Source: Nymphaea colorata (taxonomy: Eukaryota; Streptophyta; Magnoliopsida; Nymphaeales; Nymphaeaceae). From it: a DNA stretch of 25,964 bases. The notes beneath the pieces are model-generated. The model made no database searches. It was not told where the DNA came from and worked only from the letters and a program-made list of their open reading frames with translations. Position 1 is the first letter of the stretch. Each line of letters starts with the position of its first letter. The stretch is from NCBI RefSeq assembly GCF_008831285.2, contig NW_022204557.1, positions 1 through 25,964 on the forward strand, given 5' to 3'. Made by a program: the position numbers and the translations under genes. Shown piece by piece: positions 1 through 10,813 of the stretch.

Positions 1-2301
1 ATTTGATCAACACATATTAAATTAAATGTGTTAACATTATTAATACATTTAAAATGATGTAGTGATTGAAATCACAAGTTTAAATGAAATTGAATGAGAT
101 TCAGGTTATTCATTTGCTCAATCACACTAAATATAATGTGTTTCACTTGTGTTGCATCTATAATGAATGATTTAAGTGATTGCAATCACAAGTTCACGTG
201 GATACAAATGGGATCTATGCATTAGTTTGATCCCTTGCAGTTAATCTAATGAGTTGAACTTGTAGTTACATATCTAATTATTGATGATCGAATAGATTTA
301 AATCATAAGTTCGTATCAATGCCCGAGAGATTTAATTCATTCATTTGATCACACATATTTAATTGAAAGTGGTTAACTTGTTGATGCATTCACATTGAAT
401 GGTTCGTATGAAAATGAATGAGATTCAACTCATTCAAATGATTCTTGTAGTTAATCTAATATGTTTCGTTTGTTATAAAGTCTGTAATGAATGGTTTAAA
501 AGATTAAAATCACTAGTTTATATGGATACAAAAGGAACCAATGCATTTGTTCGATCCCTTGTATCCAATCTAATGAGTTTAACTTCATGTTACATCTATG
601 GCGAACGATTTGAGGGATTGAAATCGCAAGTTCCCTCAATACGAGTGGGATTTAAGTGTTTCTTTTGATCACGCATATTTAATTGATTTTTTTTTACTTG
701 TTGTAACATCCTTATTGAATTATTTAGTCGATTGTAATCACAAGTTTAAAAGAAAATTAATGAGATTCAAGTGATTGATTTGCTCATCGATATTTAATCT
801 AATGTGTCTTACTTGTTATTACATCTATAATGAATTATTTAATTGATTCAAATCACAAGTTCATATGTATATAAGTGGGATCTATGCATTAGTTCGATCC
901 CTTGTAGTTAATCCAATCGGTTGAACTTGTGGCTACATCAATAGTGAATGATCTATGGGAAAGAAATACTAAGTTTGTATCAATAATAGTGAGATTTTAT
1001 TGATTCATTTGATCATGCATATTAACTTGAATGTGGATAAGACGTTGTTAATCCATATTAAATGATTTAGTACATTGAAATCACAATTTTAAACGAAAAT
1101 GAATGAGATTCAAGTCATTCAATTGTGCAATCACAATAAATATAAGGTGTTTCACTTGTTATTACATCTAAAATGAATGATTTAAATGATTGCGATCACA
1201 AGTTCATATAGATACAAATGAGATCTAAGTATTAGTTTGATCCATTGCAGTTAATCCAGTGAGTTAAACTTGTAGTTACATATCTAATGAGTTGATTCAT
1301 TTGATCACACATATTTAATTGAAAGTGGTTAACTTATTGTTACATTCACATTGACTGATTTAGTGAACTGAAATCACAAGTTTGTATGAAAATGAAGGAG
1401 ATTCAACTCATTCACTTGATCACTTATAGTTAATGTAATATGTTTCGCTTGTTACAATGTCTATAATGAATGATTAAAATGACTAAAATCACTAGTTTAC
1501 ATGGTTAGAAATGAGACCAATGCATTTGTTTAATCCCTTGTATCTAATGCAATGAGCTTAACTTCTTGTTACATACATAGGGAACAATTTAAGAGATGAA
1601 ATCACAAGTTCCTATCAATGCGAGTTGGTTTAAGTGATGCTTTTGATGACGCATATTTAATTGAATGTGCCTAACTTGTTGTTACATCCATATTGAATCA
1701 TTTAGTAGACTGAAATCACAAGCTTAAAAGAAAATGAATGAGAATCAAGTGGTTCGTTTGCTCACTTATATTTAATCTAATGTGTCTCACTTGTTGTTAC
1801 ATCGATAATGAATGATTTAAATGATTGAAATCACAATTTGTTTGATCTCTTTTAAATAATCCAACGAGTTTAACTTCTTGTTACATCTATAGCGAAGGAT
1901 TTAAGGAATGGAAATCACAAGTTACTATCATTACGAGTGGAATTTAAGTGATTCTTTTGATCGCACATATTTAATTCAATGTGCTTAACTTGTTATTACA
2001 TCCATATTAAATGATATAGTGAATTGAAATCACAAGATTAAAAGAAAATGAATGAGACTCAACTGATTGATTTGCTCACTCATATTTAATCTAATGTGTC
2101 TCACTTGTTATTACATGTATAATGAATGATTTTAATGATTGAAATCACAAGTTCATATGTATGTAAATGGGATCATTACCTTAGTTACACCCCTTGTAGT
2201 TAATCCAATTAGTTGAACTTGTTGTTACATCATCTATGATGAATGATCTAAGGAAAAGAAATCACAAGTTTGTGTCAATAATAGTGGGATTTAATTCATT
2301 C
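1..2301 (+). repeat. HOR copy 1 (21 monomers, 2,301 bp)
   Basis: Full T1 to T7 order. The first 160 bases carry scattered indels not shared by copies 4 to 11: an extra a in gatcaacac, losses in the cattttatt and gtggattg words and a lost t in cttgttgttgc. This fits poor consensus at a contig edge. Diagnostic alleles: B2 site gattctt (short form), A3 T-run of 9, C3 site aaatactaag (unique to this copy), A6 end gtggttcg, B6 site cgataatg. The short B2 form opens an 89-codon chance frame at 399-668. Confidence 0.95.
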
Positions 2302-4255
2302 ATTTGATCACACATATTAAATTAAATGTGTATAACATTTTATTAATACATATTAAAATGATGTAGTGGATTGAAATCACAAGTTTAAATGAAATTGAAT
2401 GAGATTCAGGTTATTCATTTGCTCAATCACACTAAATATAATGTGTTTCACTTGTTGTTGCATCTATAATGAATGATTTAAGTGATTGCAATCACAAGTT
2501 CACGTGGATACAAATGGGATCTATGCATTAGTTTGATCCCTTGCAGTTAATCTAATGAGTTGAACTTGTAGTTACATATCTAATTATTGATGATCGAATA
2601 GATTTAAATCATAAGTTCGTATCAATGCCCGAGAGATTTAATTCATTCATTTGATCACACATATTTAATTGAAAGTGGTTAACTTGTTGATGCATTCACA
2701 TTGAATGGTTCGTATGAAAATGAATGAGATTCAACTCATTCAAATGATCTCTTGTAGTTAATCTAATATGTTTCGTTTGTTATAAAGTCTGTAATGAATG
2801 GTTTAAAAGATTAAAATCACTAGTTTATATGGATACAAAAGGAACCAATGCATTTGTTCGATCCCTTGTATCCAATCTAATGAGTTTAACTTCATGTTAC
2901 ATCTATGGCGAACGATTTGAGGGATTGAAATCGCAAGTTCCCTCAATACGAGTGGGATTTAAGTGTTTCTTTTGATCACGCATATTTAATTGATTTTTTT
3001 TTTACTTGTTGTAACATCCTTATTGAATTATTTAGTCGATTGTAATCACAAGTTTAAAAGAAAATTAATGAGATTCAAGTGATTGATTTGCTCATCGATA
3101 TTTAATCTAATGTGTCTTACTTGTTATTACATCTATAATGAATTATTTAATTGATTCAAATCACAAGTTCATATGTATATAAGTGGGATCTATGCATTAG
3201 TTCGATCCCTTGTAGTTAATCCAATCGGTTGAACTTGTGGCTACATCAATAGTGAATGATCTATGGGAAAGAAATCCTAAGTTTGTATCAATAATAGTGA
3301 GATTTTATTGATTCATTTGATCATGCATATTAACTTGAATGTGGATAAGACGTTGTTAATCCATATTAAATGATTTAGTACATTGAAATCACAATTTTAA
3401 ACGAAAATGAATGAGATTCAAGTCATTCAATTGTGCAATCACAATAAATATAAGGTGTTTCACTTGTTATTACATCTAAAATGAATGATTTAAATGATTG
3501 CGATCACAAGTTCATATAGATACAAATGAGATCTAAGTATTAGTTTGATCCATTGCAGTTAATCCAGTGAGTTAAACTTGTAGTTACATATCTAATGAGT
3601 TGATTCATTTGATCACACATATTTAATTGAAAGTGGTTAACTTATTGTTACATTCACATTGACTGATTTAGTGAACTGAAATCACAAGTTTGTATGAAAA
3701 TGAAGGAGATTCAACTCATTCACTTGATCACTTATAGTTAATGTAATATGTTTCGCTTGTTACAATGTCTATAATGAATGATTAAAATGACTAAAATCAC
3801 TAGTTTACATGGTTAGAAATGAGACCAATGCATTTGTTTAATCCCTTGTATCTAATGCAATGAGCTTAACTTCTTGTTACATACATAGGGAACAATTTAA
3901 GAGATGAAATCACAAGTTCCTATCAATGCGAGTTGGTTTAAGTGATGCTTTTGATGACGCATATTTAATTGAATGTGCCTAACTTGTTGTTACATCCATA
4001 TTGAATCATTTAGTAGACTGAAATCACAAGCTTAAAAGAAATGAATGAGAATCAAGTGATTCGTTTGCTCACTTATATTTAATCTAATGTGTCTCACTTG
4101 TTGTTACATGATAATGAATGATTTAATGATTGAAATCACAATTTGTTTTGATCTCTTTTAATTTATTAATCCAATTAGTTAACTTTTGTTACTATCTATA
4201 TGAATGATTAAGGAAGAAATCACAAGTTTGTTCATAATGTGGATTTAATTCATTC
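2302..4255 (+). repeat. HOR copy 2, deleted 18-monomer variant (1,954 bp)
   Basis: T1 to T5, A6 (3949) and B6 (4063) are normal. The next monomer (4145-4255) begins as C6 and ends as C7, so the rest of C6, all of A7 and B7, and the start of C7 are missing. The loss is about 344 bp, exactly three monomers, plus several one-base losses. Alleles: B2 gatctctt, A3 T-run of 10, C3 aaatcctaag, A6 gaaatg and gtgattcg. This is the only complete copy that is not a 21-mer. Confidence 0.93.
4145..4255 (+). repeat. Hybrid C6/C7 monomer (deletion junction)
   Basis: This 111-bp monomer starts with the C6 word tttgatctctttt and continues from about 4161-4171 with the C7 words taatccaattag and caagtttg. It is the crossover product of two C monomers three positions apart, as expected from unequal exchange in register or from an assembly collapse. 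Many words have lost single bases relative to C7, for example actatctatatgaatg against a longer original. Confidence 0.88.
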
Positions 4256-6547
4256 ATTTGATCACATATTAATTAATGTGTATAACATTTATTAATACAT
4301 ATTAAATGATTAGTGATTGAAATCACAAGTTAAATGAAATTGAATGAGATTCAGTTATTCATTTGCTCAATCACACTAAATATAATGTGTTTCACTTGTT
4401 TTGCATCTATAATGAATGATTTAAGTGATTGCAATCACAAGTTCACGTGGATACAAATGGGATCTATGCATTAGTTTGATCCCTTGCAGTTAATCTAATG
4501 AGTTGAACTTGTAGTTACATATCTAATTATTGATGATCGAATAGATTTAAATCATAAGTTCGTATCAATGCCCGAGAGATTTAATTCATTCATTTGATCA
4601 CACATATTTAATTGAAAGTGGTTAACTTGTTGATGCATTCACATTGAATGGTTCGTATGAAAATGAATGAGATTCAACTCATTCAAATGATTCTTGTAGT
4701 TAATCTAATATGTTTCGTTTGTTATAAAGTCTGTAATGAATGGTTTAAAAGATTAAAATCACTAGTTTATATGGATACAAAAGGAACCAATGCATTTGTT
4801 CGATCCCTTGTATCCAATCTAATGAGTTTAACTTCATGTTACATCTATGGCGAACGATTTGAGGGATTGAAATCGCAAGTTCCCTCAATACGAGTGGGAT
4901 TTAAGTGTTTCTTTTGATCACGCATATTTAATTGATTTTTTTTTACTTGTTGTAACATCCTTATTGAATTATTTAGTCGATTGTAATCACAAGTTTAAAA
5001 GAAAATTAATGAGATTCAAGTGATTGATTTGCTCATCGATATTTAATCTAATGTGTCTTACTTGTTATTACATCTATAATGAATTATTTAATTGATTCAA
5101 ATCACAAGTTCATATGTATATAAGTGGGATCTATGCATTAGTTCGATCCCTTGTAGTTAATCCAATCGGTTGAACTTGTGGCTACATCAATAGTGAATGA
5201 TCTATGGGAAAGAAATCTAAGTTTGTATCAATAATAGTGAGATTTTATTGATTCATTTGATCATGCATATTAACTTGAATGTGGATAAGACGTTGTTAAT
5301 CCATATTAAATGATTTAGTACATTGAAATCACAATTTTAAACGAAAATGAATGAGATTCAAGTCATTCAATTGTGCAATCACAATAAATATAAGGTGTTT
5401 CACTTGTTATTACATCTAAAATGAATGATTTAAATGATTGCGATCACAAGTTCATATAGATACAAATGAGATCTAAGTATTAGTTTGATCCATTGCAGTT
5501 AATCCAGTGAGTTAAACTTGTAGTTACATATCTAATGAGTTGATTCATTTGATCACACATATTTAATTGAAAGTGGTTAACTTATTGTTACATTCACATT
5601 GACTGATTTAGTGAACTGAAATCACAAGTTTGTATGAAAATGAAGGAGATTCAACTCATTCACTTGATCACTTATAGTTAATGTAATATGTTTCGCTTGT
5701 TACAATGTCTATAATGAATGATTAAAATGACTAAAATCACTAGTTTACATGGTTAGAAATGAGACCAATGCATTTGTTTAATCCCTTGTATCTAATGCAA
5801 TGAGCTTAACTTCTTGTTACATACATAGGGAACAATTTAAGAGATGAAATCACAAGTTCCTATCAATGCGAGTTGGTTTAAGTGATGCTTTTGATGACGC
5901 ATATTTAATTGAATGTGCCTAACTTGTTGTTACATCCATATTGAATCATTTAGTAGACTGAAATCACAAGCTTAAAAGAAAATGAATGAGAATCAAGTGT
6001 TCGTTTGCTCACTTATATTTAATCTAATGTGTCTCACTTGTTGTTACATCGATATGAATGATTTAAATGATTGAAATCACAATTTGTTTGATCTCTTTTA
6101 AATAATCCAACGAGTTTAACTTCTTGTTACATCTATAGCGAAGGATTTAAGGAATGGAAATCACAAGTTACTATCATTACGAGTGGAATTTAAGTGATTC
6201 TTTTGATCGCACATATTTAATTCAATGTGCTTAACTTGTTATTACATCCATATTAAATGATATAGTGAATTGAAATCACAAGATTAAAAGAAAATGAATG
6301 AGACTCAACTGATTGATTTGCTCACTCATATTTAATCTAATGTGTCTCACTTGTTATTACATGTATAATGAATGATTTTAATGATTGAAATCACAAGTTC
6401 ATATGTATGTAAATGGGATCATTACCTTAGTTACACCCCTTGTAGTTAATCCAATTAGTTGAACTTGTTGTTACATCATCTATGATGAATGATCTAAGGA
6501 AAAGAAATCACAAGTTTGTGTCAATAATAGTGGGATTTAATTCATTC
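4256..6547 (+). repeat. HOR copy 3 (21 monomers, 2,292 bp)
   Basis: Full T1 to T7 order. About 11 of the bases missing relative to copy 5 lie in the first 150 bases, all as one- or two-base losses, continuing the indel-rich patch at the end of copy 2. Alleles: B2 gattctt, A3 T-run of 9, C3 aaatctaag, A6 end gtgttcg, B6 cgatatg. The short B2 form opens the 89-codon chance frame at 4648-4917. Confidence 0.95.
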
Positions 6548-8854
6548 ATTTGATCACACATATTAAATTAAATGTGTATAACATTTTATTAATACATATT
6601 AAAATGATGTAGTGGATTGAAATCACAAGTTTAAATGAAATTGAATGAGATTCAGGTTATTCATTTGCTCAATCACACTAAATATAATGTGTTTCACTTG
6701 TTGTTGCATCTATAATGAATGATTTAAGTGATTGCAATCACAAGTTCACGTGGATACAAATGGGATCTATGCATTAGTTTGATCCCTTGCAGTTAATCTA
6801 ATGAGTTGAACTTGTAGTTACATATCTAATTATTGATGATCGAATAGATTTAAATCATAAGTTCGTATCAATGCCCGAGAGATTTAATTCATTCATTTGA
6901 TCACACATATTTAATTGAAAGTGGTTAACTTGTTGATGCATTCACATTGAATGGTTCGTATGAAAATGAATGAGATTCAACTCATTCAAATGATCTCTTG
7001 TAGTTAATCTAATATGTTTCGTTTGTTATAAAGTCTGTAATGAATGGTTTAAAAGATTAAAATCACTAGTTTATATGGATACAAAAGGAACCAATGCATT
7101 TGTTCGATCCCTTGTATCCAATCTAATGAGTTTAACTTCATGTTACATCTATGGCGAACGATTTGAGGGATTGAAATCGCAAGTTCCCTCAATACGAGTG
7201 GGATTTAAGTGTTTCTTTTGATCACGCATATTTAATTGATTTTTTTTTTACTTGTTGTAACATCCTTATTGAATTATTTAGTCGATTGTAATCACAAGTT
7301 TAAAAGAAAATTAATGAGATTCAAGTGATTGATTTGCTCATCGATATTTAATCTAATGTGTCTTACTTGTTATTACATCTATAATGAATTATTTAATTGA
7401 TTCAAATCACAAGTTCATATGTATATAAGTGGGATCTATGCATTAGTTCGATCCCTTGTAGTTAATCCAATCGGTTGAACTTGTGGCTACATCAATAGTG
7501 AATGATCTATGGGAAAGAAATCCTAAGTTTGTATCAATAATAGTGAGATTTTATTGATTCATTTGATCATGCATATTAACTTGAATGTGGATAAGACGTT
7601 GTTAATCCATATTAAATGATTTAGTACATTGAAATCACAATTTTAAACGAAAATGAATGAGATTCAAGTCATTCAATTGTGCAATCACAATAAATATAAG
7701 GTGTTTCACTTGTTATTACATCTAAAATGAATGATTTAAATGATTGCGATCACAAGTTCATATAGATACAAATGAGATCTAAGTATTAGTTTGATCCATT
7801 GCAGTTAATCCAGTGAGTTAAACTTGTAGTTACATATCTAATGAGTTGATTCATTTGATCACACATATTTAATTGAAAGTGGTTAACTTATTGTTACATT
7901 CACATTGACTGATTTAGTGAACTGAAATCACAAGTTTGTATGAAAATGAAGGAGATTCAACTCATTCACTTGATCACTTATAGTTAATGTAATATGTTTC
8001 GCTTGTTACAATGTCTATAATGAATGATTAAAATGACTAAAATCACTAGTTTACATGGTTAGAAATGAGACCAATGCATTTGTTTAATCCCTTGTATCTA
8101 ATGCAATGAGCTTAACTTCTTGTTACATACATAGGGAACAATTTAAGAGATGAAATCACAAGTTCCTATCAATGCGAGTTGGTTTAAGTGATGCTTTTGA
8201 TGACGCATATTTAATTGAATGTGCCTAACTTGTTGTTACATCCATATTGAATCATTTAGTAGACTGAAATCACAAGCTTAAAAGAAAATGAATGAGAATC
8301 AAGTGGTTCGTTTGCTCACTTATATTTAATCTAATGTGTCTCACTTGTTGTTACATCGATATGAATGATTTAAATGATTGAAATCACAATTTGTTTGATC
8401 TCTTTTAAATAATCCAACGAGTTTAACTTCTTGTTACATCTATAGCGAAGGATTTAAGGAATGGAAATCACAAGTTACTATCATTACGAGTGGAATTTAA
8501 GTGATTCTTTTGATCGCACATATTTAATTCAATGTGCTTAACTTGTTATTACATCCATATTAAATGATATAGTGAATTGAAATCACAAGATTAAAAGAAA
8601 ATGAATGAGACTCAACTGATTGATTTGCTCACTCATATTTAATCTAATGTGTCTCACTTGTTATTACATGTATAATGAATGATTTTAATGATTGAAATCA
8701 CAAGTTCATATGTATGTAAATGGGATCATTACCTTAGTTACACCCCTTGTAGTTAATCCAATTAGTTGAACTTGTTGTTACATCATCTATGATGAATGAT
8801 CTAAGGAAAAGAAATCACAAGTTTGTGTCAATAATAGTGGGATTTAATTCATTC
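6548..8854 (+). repeat. HOR copy 4 (21 monomers, 2,307 bp)
   Basis: Full T1 to T7 order and the cleanest consensus-like copy. As far as I can read, it differs from copy 5 only by one g in monomer C4 (ccagtgag here, ccatgag there). Alleles: B2 gatctctt, A3 T-run of 10, C3 aaatcctaag, A6 end gtggttcg, B6 cgatatg. Confidence 0.96.
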
Positions 8855-9201
8855 ATTTGATCACACATATTAAATTAAATGTGTATAACATTTTATTAAT
8901 ACATATTAAAATGATGTAGTGGATTGAAATCACAAGTTTAAATGAAATTGAATGAGATTCAGGTTATTCATTTGCTCAATCACACTAAATATAATGTGTT
9001 TCACTTGTTGTTGCATCTATAATGAATGATTTAAGTGATTGCAATCACAAGTTCACGTGGATACAAATGGGATCTATGCATTAGTTTGATCCCTTGCAGT
9101 TAATCTAATGAGTTGAACTTGTAGTTACATATCTAATTATTGATGATCGAATAGATTTAAATCATAAGTTCGTATCAATGCCCGAGAGATTTAATTCATT
9201 C
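8855..9201 (+). repeat. Trimer T1 (A1-B1-C1) of the HOR, shown in copy 5
   Basis: Trimer of 347 bp (115, 114 and 118). A1 is the most AT-rich monomer, with ttaaattaaatgtg and a degenerate taacattttatt in place of the usual taacttgttgtt. B1 carries cacactaaatata and the only cacgtg of the HOR. C1 has ttacatatctaattattgatg and the cpG-containing words gttcgtatc and gcccgag, and its box reads aaatcataagtt. T1 is closest to T4: both share the cac(t/a)ataa-type B start and gattgc(a/g)atcacaag. Confidence 0.9.
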
Positions 9202-9522
9202 ATTTGATCACACATATTTAATTGAAAGTGGTTAACTTGTTGATGCATTCACATTGAATGGTTCGTATGAAAATGAATGAGATTCAACTCATTCAAATGA
9301 TCTCTTGTAGTTAATCTAATATGTTTCGTTTGTTATAAAGTCTGTAATGAATGGTTTAAAAGATTAAAATCACTAGTTTATATGGATACAAAAGGAACCA
9401 ATGCATTTGTTCGATCCCTTGTATCCAATCTAATGAGTTTAACTTCATGTTACATCTATGGCGAACGATTTGAGGGATTGAAATCGCAAGTTCCCTCAAT
9501 ACGAGTGGGATTTAAGTGTTTC
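9202..9522 (+). repeat. Trimer T2 (A2-B2-C2) of the HOR, shown in copy 5
   Basis: Trimer of 321 bp (93, 114 and 114). A2 lacks about 22 bp including the aaatcacaagtt box; compare A5, which keeps it between cacattga and gtatgaaaatg. B2 is divergent (ttcgtttgttataaag, aaaatcactagttt). C2 has gttcgatccc at its start and aaatcgcaagtt. T2 is closest to T5 across all three monomers. A chance frame of up to 89 codons crosses this trimer in copies 1, 3 and 12. Confidence 0.9.
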
Positions 9523-9867
9523 TTTTGATCACGCATATTTAATTGATTTTTTTTTTACTTGTTGTAACATCCTTATTGAATTATTTAGTCGATTGTAATC
9601 ACAAGTTTAAAAGAAAATTAATGAGATTCAAGTGATTGATTTGCTCATCGATATTTAATCTAATGTGTCTTACTTGTTATTACATCTATAATGAATTATT
9701 TAATTGATTCAAATCACAAGTTCATATGTATATAAGTGGGATCTATGCATTAGTTCGATCCCTTGTAGTTAATCCAATCGGTTGAACTTGTGGCTACATC
9801 AATAGTGAATGATCTATGGGAAAGAAATCCTAAGTTTGTATCAATAATAGTGAGATTTTATTGATTC
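9523..9867 (+). repeat. Trimer T3 (A3-B3-C3) of the HOR, shown in copy 5
   Basis: Trimer of 345 bp (116, 114 and 115). A3 holds the longest homopolymer of the HOR, a T-run of 9 or 10 (9547-9556 here) replacing the gaatgtgcc word of other A monomers. B3 has catcgatattt and gtatataagtggg. C3 has gttcgatccc, ccaatcggttg and caataatagtgag. A3 resembles A6, while B3 and C3 resemble B7 and C7. Confidence 0.9.
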
Positions 9868-10158
9868 ATTTGATCATGCATATTAACTTGAATGTGGATA
9901 AGACGTTGTTAATCCATATTAAATGATTTAGTACATTGAAATCACAATTTTAAACGAAAATGAATGAGATTCAAGTCATTCAATTGTGCAATCACAATAA
10001 ATATAAGGTGTTTCACTTGTTATTACATCTAAAATGAATGATTTAAATGATTGCGATCACAAGTTCATATAGATACAAATGAGATCTAAGTATTAGTTTG
10101 ATCCATTGCAGTTAATCCATGAGTTAAACTTGTAGTTACATATCTAATGAGTTGATTC
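9868..10158 (+). repeat. Trimer T4 (A4-B4-C4) of the HOR, shown in copy 5
   Basis: Trimer of 291 bp (114, 114 and 63). A4 reads gatcatgcatattaac and ggataagacgttgtt. B4 begins aattgtgcaatcacaata. C4 is cut short after ttacatatctaatgag and joins directly to ttgattcat at the monomer end, losing about 51 bp and the conserved aaatcacaagtt box. C4 matches C1 up to the break, supporting descent from a T1-like trimer. Confidence 0.9.
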
Positions 10159-10500
10159 ATTTGATCACACATATTTAATTGAAAGTGGTTAACTTATTGT
10201 TACATTCACATTGACTGATTTAGTGAACTGAAATCACAAGTTTGTATGAAAATGAAGGAGATTCAACTCATTCACTTGATCACTTATAGTTAATGTAATA
10301 TGTTTCGCTTGTTACAATGTCTATAATGAATGATTAAAATGACTAAAATCACTAGTTTACATGGTTAGAAATGAGACCAATGCATTTGTTTAATCCCTTG
10401 TATCTAATGCAATGAGCTTAACTTCTTGTTACATACATAGGGAACAATTTAAGAGATGAAATCACAAGTTCCTATCAATGCGAGTTGGTTTAAGTGATGC
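10159..10500 (+). repeat. Trimer T5 (A5-B5-C5) of the HOR, shown in copy 5
   Basis: Trimer of 342 bp (115, 114 and 113). A5 shares gaaagtggttaac and ttcacattga with A2 but is full length. B5 shares ctagttta and the accaatgcattt end with B2. C5 shares cccttgtat and gttcctatcaatgcgag-type words with C2. It therefore shows the undeleted form of T2. Confidence 0.9.
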
Positions 10501-10813
10501 TTTTGATGACGCATATTTAATTGAATGTGCCTAACTTGTTGTTACATCCATATTGAATCATTTAGTAGACTGAAATCACAAGCTTAAAAGAAAATGAATG
10601 AGAATCAAGTGGTTCGTTTGCTCACTTATATTTAATCTAATGTGTCTCACTTGTTGTTACATCGATATGAATGATTTAAATGATTGAAATCACAATTTGT
10701 TTGATCTCTTTTAAATAATCCAACGAGTTTAACTTCTTGTTACATCTATAGCGAAGGATTTAAGGAATGGAAATCACAAGTTACTATCATTACGAGTGGA
10801 ATTTAAGTGATTC
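10501..10813 (+). repeat. Trimer T6 (A6-B6-C6) of the HOR, shown in copy 5
   Basis: Trimer of 313 bp (115, 83 and 115). A6 resembles A3 (ttttgatgacgcatatt) and holds the only aagctt of the HOR. B6 has lost about 31 bp from its 3' part, so the box aaatcacaatttg runs straight into C6. C6 looks like C2 and C5 (tatagcgaa, attacgagtgga) rather than C3. T6 is thus a mosaic, A3-like at its start and C2-like at its end. It contains three of the most variable small indel sites between HOR copies. Confidence 0.88.

Noticed and set aside
399-668. 89-codon open frame, repeated identically at 4648-4917 and 25436-25705
   Set aside because: It lies across A2-B2-C2 satellite sequence and is open only where the B2 site has the short gattctt form (copies 1, 3, 12). 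The nine other copies carry one more base and the frame is broken. No recognisable domain or codon signature.
9165-9190. CENP-B-box-like word in C1 (gttcgtatcaatgcccgag)
   Set aside because: It has ttcg and a later cccg, but the required CGGG orientation and spacing of the box are not met on either strand.
9726-9740. TATA-like word gtatataag in B3
   Set aside because: Such words are expected by chance in about 70% AT sequence, and no gene or start signal follows it.
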